Source of the DNA: Athripsodes cinereus
Lineage: Eukaryota; Arthropoda; Insecta; Trichoptera; Leptoceridae
Direction of reading: 5' to 3'
Assembly (NCBI GenBank): GCA_947579605.1
Contig: OX388309.1
Location: 14,578,713 to 14,642,712, forward strand
Length of the DNA stretch: 64,000 nucleotides
Shown: in pieces, positions 1 through 10,902 of the stretch
How the letters are laid out: every line of letters starts with the position of its first letter
Numbering within the stretch: position 1 is the stretch's first letter
The notes under the pieces: generated by a model
Seen by the model: the letters and a program-made list of their open reading frames with translations, nothing else
Told to the model about the DNA's origin: nothing
Databases searched by the model: none
Made by a program: the position numbers and the translations under genes

Positions 1-789
1 TACCTGATTCATGAAACGACCAATGTTGGGGTTTGTGTTCACTATTTAAGATCATCCCTTTATAACCCATTGTTATCAAACGTATAAACAACTTCGATAC
101 TGTATTAAGAACCATGACAGATATTATGTATCTAGAGAAATAATGGTAGAATATAAAAACGGCTCTTTTTTACTGCTGCTCAAATAATTATAACCTAGTT
201 ACTTTAACTTACCGACTTTTTATGGACCTGAAAATGTAAATATAATATTTATCTTCAATGCCATTATTAAATGTAAGAATTATGGATATAATTATGTAAA
301 TGTGACCTTCTGATGGCAATGGTGATCGCTTCTAACAGTATGTATATTCAATTTCAACATCGAAATTCATAGATTGAGTGCTTCTAAATCATTACAATAA
401 TATCCCATACACAAATATATAACTCTTTTAATGGGATAGTAAACAATAGATTTTTAAGTGTATTTTAGTAAATAAGTAATGTTTATTATGTATTTTTGGC
501 ATATTTTTCAAATAAAAAATAAACAAACATATTTCCATATTAAAACTTGATTCACAAATATTGTAAGCAGCGCGGCGGTGGGACTACTAAAGCATAATTA
601 TATAAATTTAATATCGAGCATGTAGTTGTGCGATTGATACCCAGACATTATACATTTACTAAATAATGTAAAAAGCTAAATAATTGTTGGCCAAAATGTG
701 TAACATTTTTCTTGAGTTTCCATTATATTGATATTGAATAGCAACTTCAATTCACTAAAAAAATAATATGACCAAAGATCAATACATAC
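1..789. other. AT-rich non-coding DNA
   Basis: No coding signal, RNA gene or clear repeat is visible. A short G/C-rich patch near 570-585 stands alone. Confidence 0.6.
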
Positions 790-1174
790 TAGTGATGTAA
801 CGAATATTCGTACTCGCATTTGCATTCGCGAATATTCGCATATTTCAAAGTATCCGCAAAAAATATGCGAATGTTTTGCGAATATTATTTCGGTAATAAA
901 GTATCGGATTTTCGGTAAAAGTACCGGATACTTACCCGGTACACTGTAGAAAAAGGTACTGCAAGAAAATGTTCTTCAAGAAAACTGAGGAGTTTTGAAA
1001 TATTTTAAATTCCTATACCATTTTGAAAATTCGGCGACGGGGGGGTAGAAATTTTAATGATTGAGCAATATTGTCGAAATCTAAGCAAGTCGATATTCGC
1101 TATTCGCATTCGCGAATGTCGTCAACAGATATCCATTCGCGAATATCCAAAAACACACATTCGTTACATCACTA
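790..1174 (-). mobile_element. hAT-type MITE, family D, short copy
   Basis: The element begins TAGTGATGTAACGAAT and ends with its exact reverse complement ATTCGTTACATCACTA, a 16-bp terminal inverted repeat. The 8 bases on each side (ATACATAC and ACACATAT) match at 6 of 8 positions, which fits a decayed 8-bp hAT target duplication. The subterminal parts are rich in the words GCGAATGC and ATTCGCGAAT. The middle carries a module with CGGCGACGGGGGGG that recurs in another MITE family in this window. No transposase is encoded, so it is non-autonomous. Read on the minus strand it aligns to the copy at 36609-40641. Confidence 0.8.
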
Positions 1175-1853
1175 ACACATATGTACATCTAAAGAATACA
1201 TTAATATATATAAATCATAAGAGAATGCAGTGCGTTTCGCATTGTGTAAAACTTGTACCACCACATCTACGTATAGCTGCTGGTATGTGTGCTAATGTCG
1301 CTGATTATCTTTTTAAGAAGCGCGGTAGAGAACACCAATTCTGCATAAGATGCAAAAAGTGAGAAAGCAGGTAAAATAGTTTTATGGATAATCAGAATTT
1401 CTTTTTGCTGAAAAGTGAATTGAAGTTAGTAATAGGTGCGCTTGGCGGCCAATTCAAATTTACCTGAAGGTTAAATTTCTCTAAGCTTTTAATCCCATAT
1501 CTTTACAGTTATACATGTTCAATAGCATAACATAATTATATTATTTTGTGTGTTCTTATTTAGTTTTTCATTACAGGCTCTTATGTAGTTTTGTCAGCAG
1601 TCACTATTCCACAAAATAGTTACCCGCGTTATACTTAAATTTCACTTTTTCCGGGGACTGTAGGTGTATGATTGCTGACACCGTATGCTTTAGGCTATAT
1701 CGTGTTTGTATACGTATATATCGAGCACGTTATTATATTATGTTCATACTGCTAAACTTACATTGCACATAAAAGAAAGAAGACATCACACTTAAACAAA
1801 CAGCTATGACTATTATTACTGTCTACATAACGAATCGTTTTCAAGGAGTCCCC

Positions 1854-1906
1854 TAACGCCGATGATCGCTGCGGCGTTACGCTTAACGGCATCGCATAAC
1901 GCCGTT
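1854..1906. other. Two adjacent short inverted repeats
   Basis: TAACGCCG (1854-1861) pairs with CGGCGTTA (1872-1879). AACGGC (1885-1890) pairs with GCCGTT (1901-1906). Both loops are about 10 bases. This G/C-rich spot is out of character with its AT-rich surroundings. Function unknown; it may be a fragment of a mobile element. Confidence 0.4.
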
Positions 1907-1992
1907 GTTCCAACGGATGCACTTCCCGTTATCTTATTCAAGTTTCACGCTCCAAGTAAGATTCCCAGAGAAAGCTTCGAGTTTATTATTTG

Positions 1993-2030
1993 TTTTTTTT
2001 TTTTTTTTTTTTATTATTATTATTATTATT
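1993..2030. repeat. Poly-T followed by (TTA)n
   Basis: A run of about 20 T leads into ATT/TTA triplets. This could be a simple repeat or the tail of a lost retroelement on the minus strand. Confidence 0.8.
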
Positions 2031-2386
2031 TGTTATTATAAGTATTGTTTTTAATGCACGACTATATTAAACTAGCTCCTCTGTATAATTAAATTTTATA
2101 CTTGAACTTTTCATCAGAATAGTCATTTAAGCCACGAGAAGATCTTAGCATATAGAGTAGGTATTTTGTATTAAATTTATTATGTATAAATGGCAATATT
2201 TATTCGAAAATGGGAGTGAGAGGATAACTGAATCATAAAGTAGTTAATTAATCTTAACAACGTTGTGAGTATTTAAATGAGTGCTATAGTAACAGACAGT
2301 TATTTATTACTAGTTGACCCAGCGAACTTCGTTCCGCCTAACAATCAATGAGTGATTAATATTATTTTTAATCTCTTTACAAACTC

Positions 2387-3331
2387 CCGAGGTTCCTAAA
2401 CATTTTTTCTCATAGACTACTTTCAAAAATTTGCTGGTTCCGGTGGACCCCCTGTATTTCTACCCTCCCCTCGTCGCTTAATTTTCGAAATGGTATAAGA
2501 ATTTGAAATAATCCAAAAACTCCTCGGTTTTCTTACATTCTATTTAGTGTATTTTCTCACAGTAGGTACCTTTCTCTACTATGTAACGGGTATTTGTACC
2601 GAATATTTTTTACTTTAAAAATATCACGCATTTAAATTTCTACCCCCCCCCGTCGCCGAATTCACAAAATAGTATAGGAATTTAAAATATTTAAAAAAAT
2701 CCTCGGTTGTCTTAAAGAATATTATTTTCACACAGTACCTTATTCTACAATGTACCGGGTATTTGTACTGACTATTGTTTATGTTGAAGCGTGTAAGGAT
2801 ACTATCCTTAGCGCTTGTCCAGGACAATGTCCTGCCTCCTTCGTCACTGACGAAGATACATTATTTTACCAGAAGGAAAAAGAGAGATAATTGTCTTACC
2901 AGGTAAAATGATCACTCGAGTAATAACTTTATACATTTATTCAATTAACTAAGTGGTAAATTACAATTGGTTTAATATAACAAGACTCGAAGAAAGAAGG
3001 AAGTTATTCGCGCTAGTAAAGTTCCGCACCTGTGGAGATCCCTAAAGAGAGTGATTTCACAGGGGCCTCCAGGGCGGAGGTCAGTCCCTGGTAACAATAC
3101 TTTATGCATTGTCACCAGGACTGTTTTACTTGTGATAACAATTAAGGAGGTATCACACCCATTAAATGTCAATATCTGGTGCTTTTACCGAATATCCGAT
3201 TCTTTAACTATGGATTCGTGGACCCCCACTAACGACTCTTGCACCCCTATTTTTAGTCACGCCATCGTAGACGCCCGTCGAGTCTCCCGTGGATCTCTGT
3301 GGATCCACTTGGACCACTTTGGAAATCACTG
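2387..3331 (-). mobile_element. hAT-type MITE, family B, enlarged copy
   Basis: The right end reads ...GGAAATCACTG and is followed by GTATAGTG, the same site used by the 31163-31670 copy. The left end CCGAGGTTCCTAAA is a decayed version of the family end CAGAGGTTCCCAAA. The left target duplication and about 30 bases of the host relic are missing, so a deletion removed that junction. Two blocks of the shared module (TACCCCCCCC...GTCGCCGAATT) lie near 2460 and 2645. The copy is longer than its sister because of an insertion at 2782-3157. Confidence 0.65.
2782..3157. mobile_element. Unclassified insertion with TG...CA ends
   Basis: The flanking MITE sequence is interrupted here relative to the 31163-31670 copy. 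The inserted block starts TGTTGAAG and ends GTATCACA, as solo LTRs do, and contains the short inverted repeat GTCCAGGACAATGTCCTG. The 5-base flanks (GTTTA and CCCAT) do not match, so no target duplication supports an LTR. About 140 bases of MITE sequence appear to be missing at the site. Confidence 0.35.
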
Positions 3332-3640
3332 GTATAGTGTAAAAAATAAAATTCATTTATGTTGAACAATGATATTTAACTCAGATTTGTTTATAAATTA
3401 TCGGCTGTACTAATATAATATGTAGGTACAACTAATTTATTTTATTAAGTTGGTACCTACTCATTAAATTTATAAAAATTCTTTCCATGATTTTTTCAAA
3501 ATTGAAATTTCAGAACCACAGTTGTAAAATTGTATGGATAACGATTCTAATTTGAAAATGTATACAAAAACAATTATTGTTCTATAAATAGGCCAATCTA
3601 TGAAAAAACTTCATCGTTGATTTTGTATAATTATCCATAT

Positions 3641-4200
3641 AGTTTGTGTGACAGCAGAACTGTCATACAAACGGCATTTTCATACAAAAATACAATCCAA
3701 ATTTCCGACTATTCCGTTTGATTTTCCAAAAACTTTCTTTTGTATAAACAGACTCCTGATAATTACGAACATAACAAAAAAACAATTAGCCAAGTTGGTT
3801 CAGCTGTTCTCAAGTTATGGAGTGACATACATGGTCAATCCATTTTTATTTATAAGATTTGAGTACTTACTCTCTGAAAGAAGAAGTTGTAAATAAAAAA
3901 AAGTCTTCTTCAATCCAATACGTGTTACTTAATTTACAGAAATCCGTAACAGAAATAATTTGAAGGCGAAGAGAAAAGTATATACGAGTACCTGTACATT
4001 GGACATGTATTGTTAATCGGGAAACTTGTAAGTATCATAAAATAATAAGTTCTTGGTTAAACATAAGAAAAGGAATACAAAAAGGCGATTACAGTTATTA
4101 CAACATTACTTGTAGTGATTTAATATTTTACAAATTAGGATAGCACCCATTCATTGTTAGTTGTGTCAGGTACTGTACAAGTAACTTCAAAGAGAACTTT
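3641..4200. other. AT-rich DNA with a possible retroelement tail
   Basis: Around 3780-3830 the phrase AGCCAAGTTGGTTCAGCTG resembles phrases common in insect repeat 3' regions. Nothing coding is supported. Confidence 0.35.
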
Positions 4201-4345
4201 TATTATTATTATTCAAAAAGGCATTATATTACAGTTCTAAGCTGATGTGATCCCAGAGAAAACAAATTATGACAACATCAATTACAATCAATATACAAAG
4301 GGTGAGTATAAACTCGCGATAACGCAGAGGTGCGATTTCTTCCAA
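4201..4345 (-). mobile_element. 5'-truncated CR1-like LINE 3' end
   Basis: Read on the minus strand it ends in a short AAT-type repeat tail (4201-4214). It contains a GGAAGAAATCGC-type phrase with a following hairpin, as seen at the 3' end of the complete LINE at 10521-16173. No ORF survives. Confidence 0.4.
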
Positions 4346-6590
4346 CTAACACAAACTTGTGTGATGTTTTGCTAACCGATTGTACCTATTGACGTATTCC
4401 GGAAATAATGTATATCGTTATGGTACTGATCAACATTTAGTTTTATGTTTGGATATAAAAATCTTGTGACCCGAGCGCAAATGGGAGATCGACTGGCCAC
4501 ATTAGAGAACCTATTCTTTTCTAAATATATGAATTCTTGTATAAAGTTCATACATATCGGCTTTAATAAGATTTCACCCGATGGAAAAATAAATGACACG
4601 TTCAAAGAAATAATTTTCTGCTTGTTTTGGAATAATTTAATCTTTTTTCCCCTGGAGGTACTTTTTTTTTACTATTTCAGAGAATATTAAAAAAAATTAT
4701 ACAATATTTCATTTTATTATCAATCTTTTGGTTAAACCTGAAAACAAAATGAAATGTAGATGAAGCAGGCTAACGTTTGTATGTATTCATTTCAGATAAA
4801 TGGTCAAATACATCTGAGGAAATGTATTCTACACTTTATTCTATACCAAGTAAAACTTGAAAAAAACAGATTAACTTGACGGTAACTTTCATGTTTACAT
4901 TCGGGAAATATTGATGTTTTGTTAGGTATACAAAAAGACTTACAATACTGTTACCTTTATTTATCATCTTTTTGTTATTAACATACACATTTTTTATAAT
5001 TTGTGTTGTATTCGACGTATTGTATATTATAATATGGTCATGAAAAGTCTGCACACTCCACTTTCATGGGTGGAGTAAAGATTAAATAATTTTTGATTTT
5101 CTTATTTATGAATTTTTGTCAACTTTATTGTTATACAAAAGGCTCTCATGCCGTATAATTTATCAATAAACATATGACATATCAACATCATTATTCTGTA
5201 TTTTTCAGAGTCTGCAAAGGTTTTCATTAACTCCCTTTAGGGTATAAACAAAACTATGATGTTCTGAAATTATATATATAATTTTACTTTTTCTCCACAA
5301 AAGCTGCTTGAAATATTATTAGTTTTAAGATAATCCAATAAATTTAATTATTGAGATATTATATACCTTGTAAATGCAAAACATTTTCTCTCAATTTATA
5401 ATGCAAAAGAGTCTAATGTTCATTAATATGAGAGATTTTATTATTTTTTTTACACAATTATGTTTCGTTAATATCTAAACTAAATAAATAGAAGGATATG
5501 TCGAGTAGCTTTTTAGGAACATTATGAAGAATTAAAGATGTTGGACCGTAGTGTGGCGTACTGAAATCTTGGAGAAAGTAACACGCCCAATAAATTAATC
5601 TCTTGTTGATCTCAAGGGAAGTGGAAGTGCAAGTGGAGATGGAAGGGTCCAACGATACATTGGTACATTCTATCCATATTATTATTATTTTAGATTTTTA
5701 TTTAAGAATTCAAATAACTTCTAAAATTTTTATTTCGCTTATGATATATATGTTGGTACTACTTATGTGTGTATCTTTATATGGTAGCGAAAAATTATAT
5801 ATTTTCGTGATTGAATTATATGCATACACTAGAAGAAGAAATTTAAAACAGAAGTATACTGTCTAGTTTGGGATAAACAAGGTAAGAAATTATTTAATGC
5901 TTTAGAATTTAAGGAAATGTTCTGTTTTGAAAATTAAATAATTCTTTAAGAATATGGAGAATATGTGTGTCGCGAAAATTCTCAGATAAAAATGAATGAA
6001 ATTTTTGCATTAACTAAGACGTTTATAATGTATGCTCATATTGCTTAGTTTATATTGACTTTATTTGCTGTAAAATATACGCACTTTCATAAATTGTAAA
6101 ATTATTCTCGATTCATTTCAAAGACTTACTCTTAGCAGAATCGTAAAATGAAATACGAGGAGTAATCGTTTACAAGTAATTTGAAAAAAGTAGATCAATA
6201 AGTTTTCAATGTTTAGGATGTGCATGTTATATAGCATGTGCATATTTGGAACAAAATTATTTAAAAACGTTTTTAAATAAAAATGCTTTTGAATTTGACA
6301 CTGGATGACGAGTTGGACAATAAAGGAGAAACAAATCAAGCAATTTACATATAATTATAGTAACCCTTGTAGCGTGTTTGTAAATTAGCATATTTGAAAG
6401 GTTGCGGGTGACTATGGTAATTTGTTTTTCCTCGATCAGTTGAATTTCATCCAAAACAAAATACTTACCTAAATTTATTTTATCTCCTTCAGAGCGGCGC
6501 AGGTATAAATTTTGTGAAATGAAAAGATGTCTTTTATTGGATAGCAATATAAATAATATGAACATTTTTTTTATTTTTTTTTAAAAAGAT
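4346..6590. other. AT-rich non-coding DNA
   Basis: Short open frames occur on both strands but show no domain, codon pattern or splice context. Nothing is supported as a gene. Confidence 0.55.
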
Positions 6591-6750
6591 ATATCTGGGT
6601 TTTGTTATAAACCCAAATACAACCTTATACGCCTTTCACAGTAAACTAAAAGCTTGTGTCGTGAAAGGGGAGTTTTCCGGCACCTGGGATCGAACCCCGG
6701 ACCCCTTGTTCACAAGGCCGAGACTCTACCTCCAGGCTACCGACGAACTC
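6591..6750 (-). mobile_element. tRNA-derived SINE, family 1, copy 1
   Basis: On the minus strand it starts GAGTTCGTCGGTAGCCTGG and carries a Pol III box A (TAGCCTGGAGG) and a box B (GGTTCGATCCC). A body with CTCCCCTTTCACGACACAAG follows, then a short tail. It shares this layout with 32849-32988, 35128-35176 and 44825-44988. A SINE is transcribed by Pol III and copied by a partner LINE; it encodes no protein. Confidence 0.8.
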
Positions 6751-7927
6751 ATTGTCAAAGGATAACCAATTAAAAAAATCTGCGTTTTTGATAATGAACA
6801 TAATTATGTAATTACTATATATTTATCTACAACATTGTTATATGTATCTCTGCCATAAAAATAATAAATCAAGATGAGTAGTATGCTTCATGACTATTAT
6901 TAGGTATACATGTTGAAAATTGTTGAAGAGGTGTAATAGTCGATCATAAAAAAACCTGTCGCCTATGTCCAAAAATATACTTTTATCATATTAAACCGTA
7001 TATCATACTTTTATTGTACCTAATTATCAAAATACTATACATATATACTCTCTGTTTGACCAATATTAATTCTCTGCTAAATAACCTGTGTATTGTATAA
7101 AATACTATGTAGGTACATATAATATAATATCCCTTTCCATTGAAAAAAACCCATAATATGTTTACATACAGAACACTGAACAAGTGTTCTGTAATACATT
7201 AATTTTATTATTCCATAATATGTACAATCCGTTGTTTGCAAGGCGCCAAAACTCTTTACGTATACCTTGTGTAAAGTTTATTTTCCCTAAGATTTTTGTT
7301 GGACTTGAGATGATTATCTAAATCGTCTATCCTATCAAAATGTTACTGTCTAATTTCCTTTTTTTAATCCAATCCTTTTTTGCTCCAGTTTTTTTTCTAA
7401 ATTTCCTTTATAATAGAAAACTTGGTCACTCTAAAATACACTCAAAGGAGATTAAATTTTAAACTGAAAAATTTCAAATACTTCCATAAATAATTGATCA
7501 AATATTCTCAAAGCATTTTTCTGAAACTGTTCTTGATAATGAATCGAGATTTTTTTATAAAGCAAGTGGAAAATCGTTTAATATAAATAAATAATATTTT
7601 ATTTTATTTTAATTCCAATGACTTTAATAAAGTTCTTTTATCAATCTGAATAAGAAAAATGTAGTTCTTATTGATTTTGGGATAGGTAATGTTTATACTT
7701 TTCTTTTTTCACTTTTTATGAGTTACAATTTACCTTCATAGTTTTTGTCTTTAAATTATTTTCTACTACAATTTTTTTTAAACACTTTGAACACGTACTA
7801 TAGATCATGAGAAATTTTTATTCATTTAATAGCAGCCGATAAAGTATTGAACATAATTGTTCCGGCGCCATTTAGACGGGAGATCGCGATCTATTTGAGA
7901 TCTGAAAAATGAGATCCTAAAAAGATG
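6751..7927. other. AT-rich non-coding DNA
   Basis: No gene, RNA or repeat could be supported. Confidence 0.5.
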
Positions 7928-8154
7928 GTTGCTTCTAAGGTTTGCATAAAGCGTCTCTTGATTAGTGGACCTTACATCGTGACAGTGAGAATGGTGAAAT
8001 TGGTGAACGTTGTCCATGGACACCGAAAGAGATCACTTAAGCCAGCCTTGAGCCAATTCGTAAGCGTTGGGACACCTTTCTCACTTCCTCCGATTAGATT
8101 ATACACAATGTTGCATTGTGTAGACATGGTTCTCCAATCGAGGTTTCTCATTGG
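7928..8154 (+). repeat. Dispersed repeat with subterminal inverted repeats, copy 1
   Basis: Starts GTTGCTTCTAAGG and ends GAGGTTTCTCATTGG. The whole unit recurs in reverse at 43094-43319. Both ends carry a CTYGATTRG-type phrase in opposite orientation, suggesting a small DNA transposon relic. An inner near-palindrome ACACAATGTTGCATTGTGT lies at 8102-8120. Confidence 0.65.
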
Positions 8155-9523
8155 TTCCTTTAATAAGTTTAACTCATATCACCAACACATTACACATCTG
8201 TTAGGTGTGTGTATAGAAAATGTTTGTAATTTTTTTTCATACATTTGTTGTTTTATTTTGGGAATCCATTAACCGTATTAATGCGATGGTTATTATTTAT
8301 ATAAATATTGAACATAGACGCCACACGTCTAGATCATTAATTTGCCTTAATTTATAAATGGTGTGATTCCGGTTAGATTGGACTTGCATTGGTCAGGGGC
8401 TGTTTTTTCATCCCTGATTGTTACCCTTTTATAAAGTTTTTGTTTTAATATGTATGCTGTAGACACGCTTTATTAGGGGGTTGGCCTAATTAGATCAACA
8501 TTATTCTCTCTATTTTTTTTTCATATATGTCAACTTACTGCGTGTGTCTCTATGTAATAAATAAATAAATAAATATGCAAATATTAAGATAACCATTTGA
8601 AAAAGATAATTATTTTTCCCCAAAAGGAAGTAAAACATCAGTTATATGAAAATGGATAAAGGAAACAAAGTTCATCTCACGATGATAAAATTTTCATTAG
8701 ATAAAACGAATTTCAAATCATTTTCTCCGCCATGGGAAAAGAAAACTGTTGTGAAATTTTCGATTACCAATAAAAGTTGTGGCCATATCCCGTTGCCAGT
8801 TATAACTTTCAAAGTGGATGGTGGATACGGACGCAAAACTTCAATTATTATGTTTACCTACCCACTACCTACTGTTTGCTGGCAAGGTTCACCCTGTCCT
8901 GCCCTGCCCCATACAATAAAACATTCTGTCTACAATAATAAACTTTTATATAGAATATATAGATTTTTTTTTGTCTAGTACATAATATTGTGTACATACT
9001 ATCTATTGATGTACCTCAGTTTCGTTGTTTATAACTCGTATAATTGAATTACATATGGTAGCTGAACTTTTTATTATTATATAGATCCCAGTAAAAGGTG
9101 TCCATATTTTCGGTGGCTCTACTTTTTTCCACTATCAATTAAGGTTATCTATTATATAATATACGTGAATAATGGTTTTAATTTGTAAAGAGTTCGTATT
9201 CAGATGACATTCAAATAAAAATAAGAACGTGTTAGTATTTTCAAATCTATAAGTTCCCCCTCCCATAGGAAATGAAGGTAGGTATGGTCTCGTTTTCTGT
9301 TCTTGATGATAATACTATTGTAGGTACTCTTTGTAAAGGTATGCGAACCTACTTATTGTTGTTATTGGCGTACCTACACTATAGAAGCGTTCATGTAGAA
9401 AGAAGCAGCAGAAGACTGATAATAATAATAGGTAGGTACCTACTGCTTGACACCTCCGGGTCTTGAGATATAAAATTCAGATACTTTGCCTGCTAGATTG
9501 TATTTATCATAAGTGTATTTATT
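8155..9523. other. AT-rich DNA with a probable LINE tail
   Basis: 8280-8577 ends in (AAAT)n just after TCTCTATGTAATAAAT. This resembles the 3' tail of a CR1-type LINE on the plus strand, but no coding part remains. The rest has no supported feature. Confidence 0.35.
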
Positions 9524-9660
9524 GTCCCGTGGAGCACCCGGTAAAGAATTGGTCTCCCACTCTTCTCCATAAGTTTTCGAGTGTTCTGTAAAAGGCAGGT
9601 TTTCGAAAAAATAAGACATTTTACATCTTAAATTCGGCGATGAGGTTTGCCACCCATAGT
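9524..9660 (-). repeat. Dispersed repeat K, copy without the 227-bp insert
   Basis: Contains AAGTTTTCGAGTG, then GGCAGGTTTTCG, then TTAAATTCGGCGATGAGG. The same order is seen around 43030-43375, where the 227-bp repeat separates the two halves. Other short pieces lie at 52828-52937, 54996-55125 and 62248-62290. Confidence 0.5.
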
Positions 9661-10227
9661 AGTAGTAGTATTTATTGTAGTGAAACCTCGGAAGTCATGA
9701 AGGATGTTATACAACTACTGAGAATTATTATTTCATTAAGTTAAAGTTATTATTCAATTTGCGAAGTTACTGGTATATATCTACATACATATGTATCTAT
9801 CTAACTGCAAAGCAATTACCTACAAGTAAACGTTTATATTAGAAACACAGTATCGTTATTAACAGGTGTGAATAATAAGGTTGTTGTCTCTTGTATTAAT
9901 TTAAACTTTACATATACATATGCAAATAAGGTATGTCAGACATTAAGATTACGCAATATTTTTTTATACATACATGCAGGCAGATAAAATGGACAAAAAT
10001 AAAATTCGCACTTTGTATGTCACCACTAGTCTTGCTTTTGGACAGAAGTATAATTTTTATAATTATTTTTATACCCATGTAACAGTGATAACAAAATTGC
10101 AATTATCTTTCCGTGATGGTACTCTATTAAAAATATTATTTAGGCTTAAGTAAAAATACTGCATCTTCAGTGAAAATTCATATCAAAATAGGTAGGTATA
10201 TGTTTAGAAGAAAGTTTCACAAATCGT
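9661..10227. other. AT-rich DNA leading into the 146-bp array
   Basis: Nothing coding. The last ~60 bases (AGGTAGGTATATGTTTAGAAG...) look like a decayed partial unit of the 146-bp tandem repeat that follows. Confidence 0.5.
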
Positions 10228-10526
10228 CAATACGAGTATTAACTGATTGACATAATAAACTTATACACAAATCTTTTATTACTCATTTCATATTGATCCG
10301 TTACGCAGTTGTAAGTAACAATATTACTTTCATATTAGGTAGGTACGTGTTTAAGGAAACAAAATGACAAGGATAATATGAGTATTAACTGATTGACATA
10401 ATAAACTTATACACAAATCTTTTATTACTCATTTCATATTGATCCGTTACGCAGTTGTAAGTAACAATATTACTTTCATATTAGGTAGGTACGTGTTTAA
10501 GGAAACAAAATGACAAGGATAAATAA
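10228..10526 (+). repeat. 146-bp tandem repeat, left half (2 units)
   Basis: GAGTATTAACTGATTGACAT begins at 10234 and again at 10380, a period of 146. Units end GTGTTTAAGGAAACAAAATG and are almost identical. The array continues at 16174-16471 on the other side of a LINE insertion. Confidence 0.95.
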
Positions 10527-10902
10527 ATAAATAAATAAATAAAGCTTTATTGGCATCAATATATAATGTGTACATGTTTTTTGTTCCAATAAACTACCAA
10601 AAGGCGGGCTTATCGCATATGCGATTTCTTCCAGCCAACCCGAAAAAATAAAATAATAAATAAATAAAAATAAAACAATAGAAAAAACATATAGATAAAA
10701 GTAAATAAAAACAAGATGCTAAAAAAAAACTACAAATGAGATATATAATAAAAACAAGATAAAATATAAAAAGCACACATACAACAAGAATAGGAAGGGA
10801 AGGGGAAAGGGGAAAAGGAGAGGATCTGCTCGGCGTAATTATTACGTGAAAGTTTAAAAAGTAAAAAAAAAAAAAAAAGAATTCGAAAAATGTGTATGAA
10901 GA

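Larger units (their letters stand above)
1175..2309. other. AT-rich non-coding DNA
   Basis: No gene is supported. The stretch holds a small G/C-rich hairpin cluster (1854-1906) and a poly-T/(TTA)n low-complexity tract. Confidence 0.55.
2310..3640 (-). mobile_element. Relic element 'CTAG-end' family, copy 1
   Basis: On the minus strand it ends in ...GGGTCAACTAG followed by T, the same terminus as copies at 30234-31776 and 59457-62096. Homology runs from this end through the stretch around 3340-3640. It is broken by a hAT MITE at 2387-3331 and truncated near 3640. No protein is encoded. A CTAG terminus followed by T is what Helitron 3' ends look like, but the expected terminal hairpin is weak, so the class is left open. 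Confidence 0.6.

Noticed and set aside
1057..1362. Open frame of about 100 codons on the plus strand
   Set aside because: It starts inside a MITE and runs through its terminal inverted repeat, so it is not a gene.
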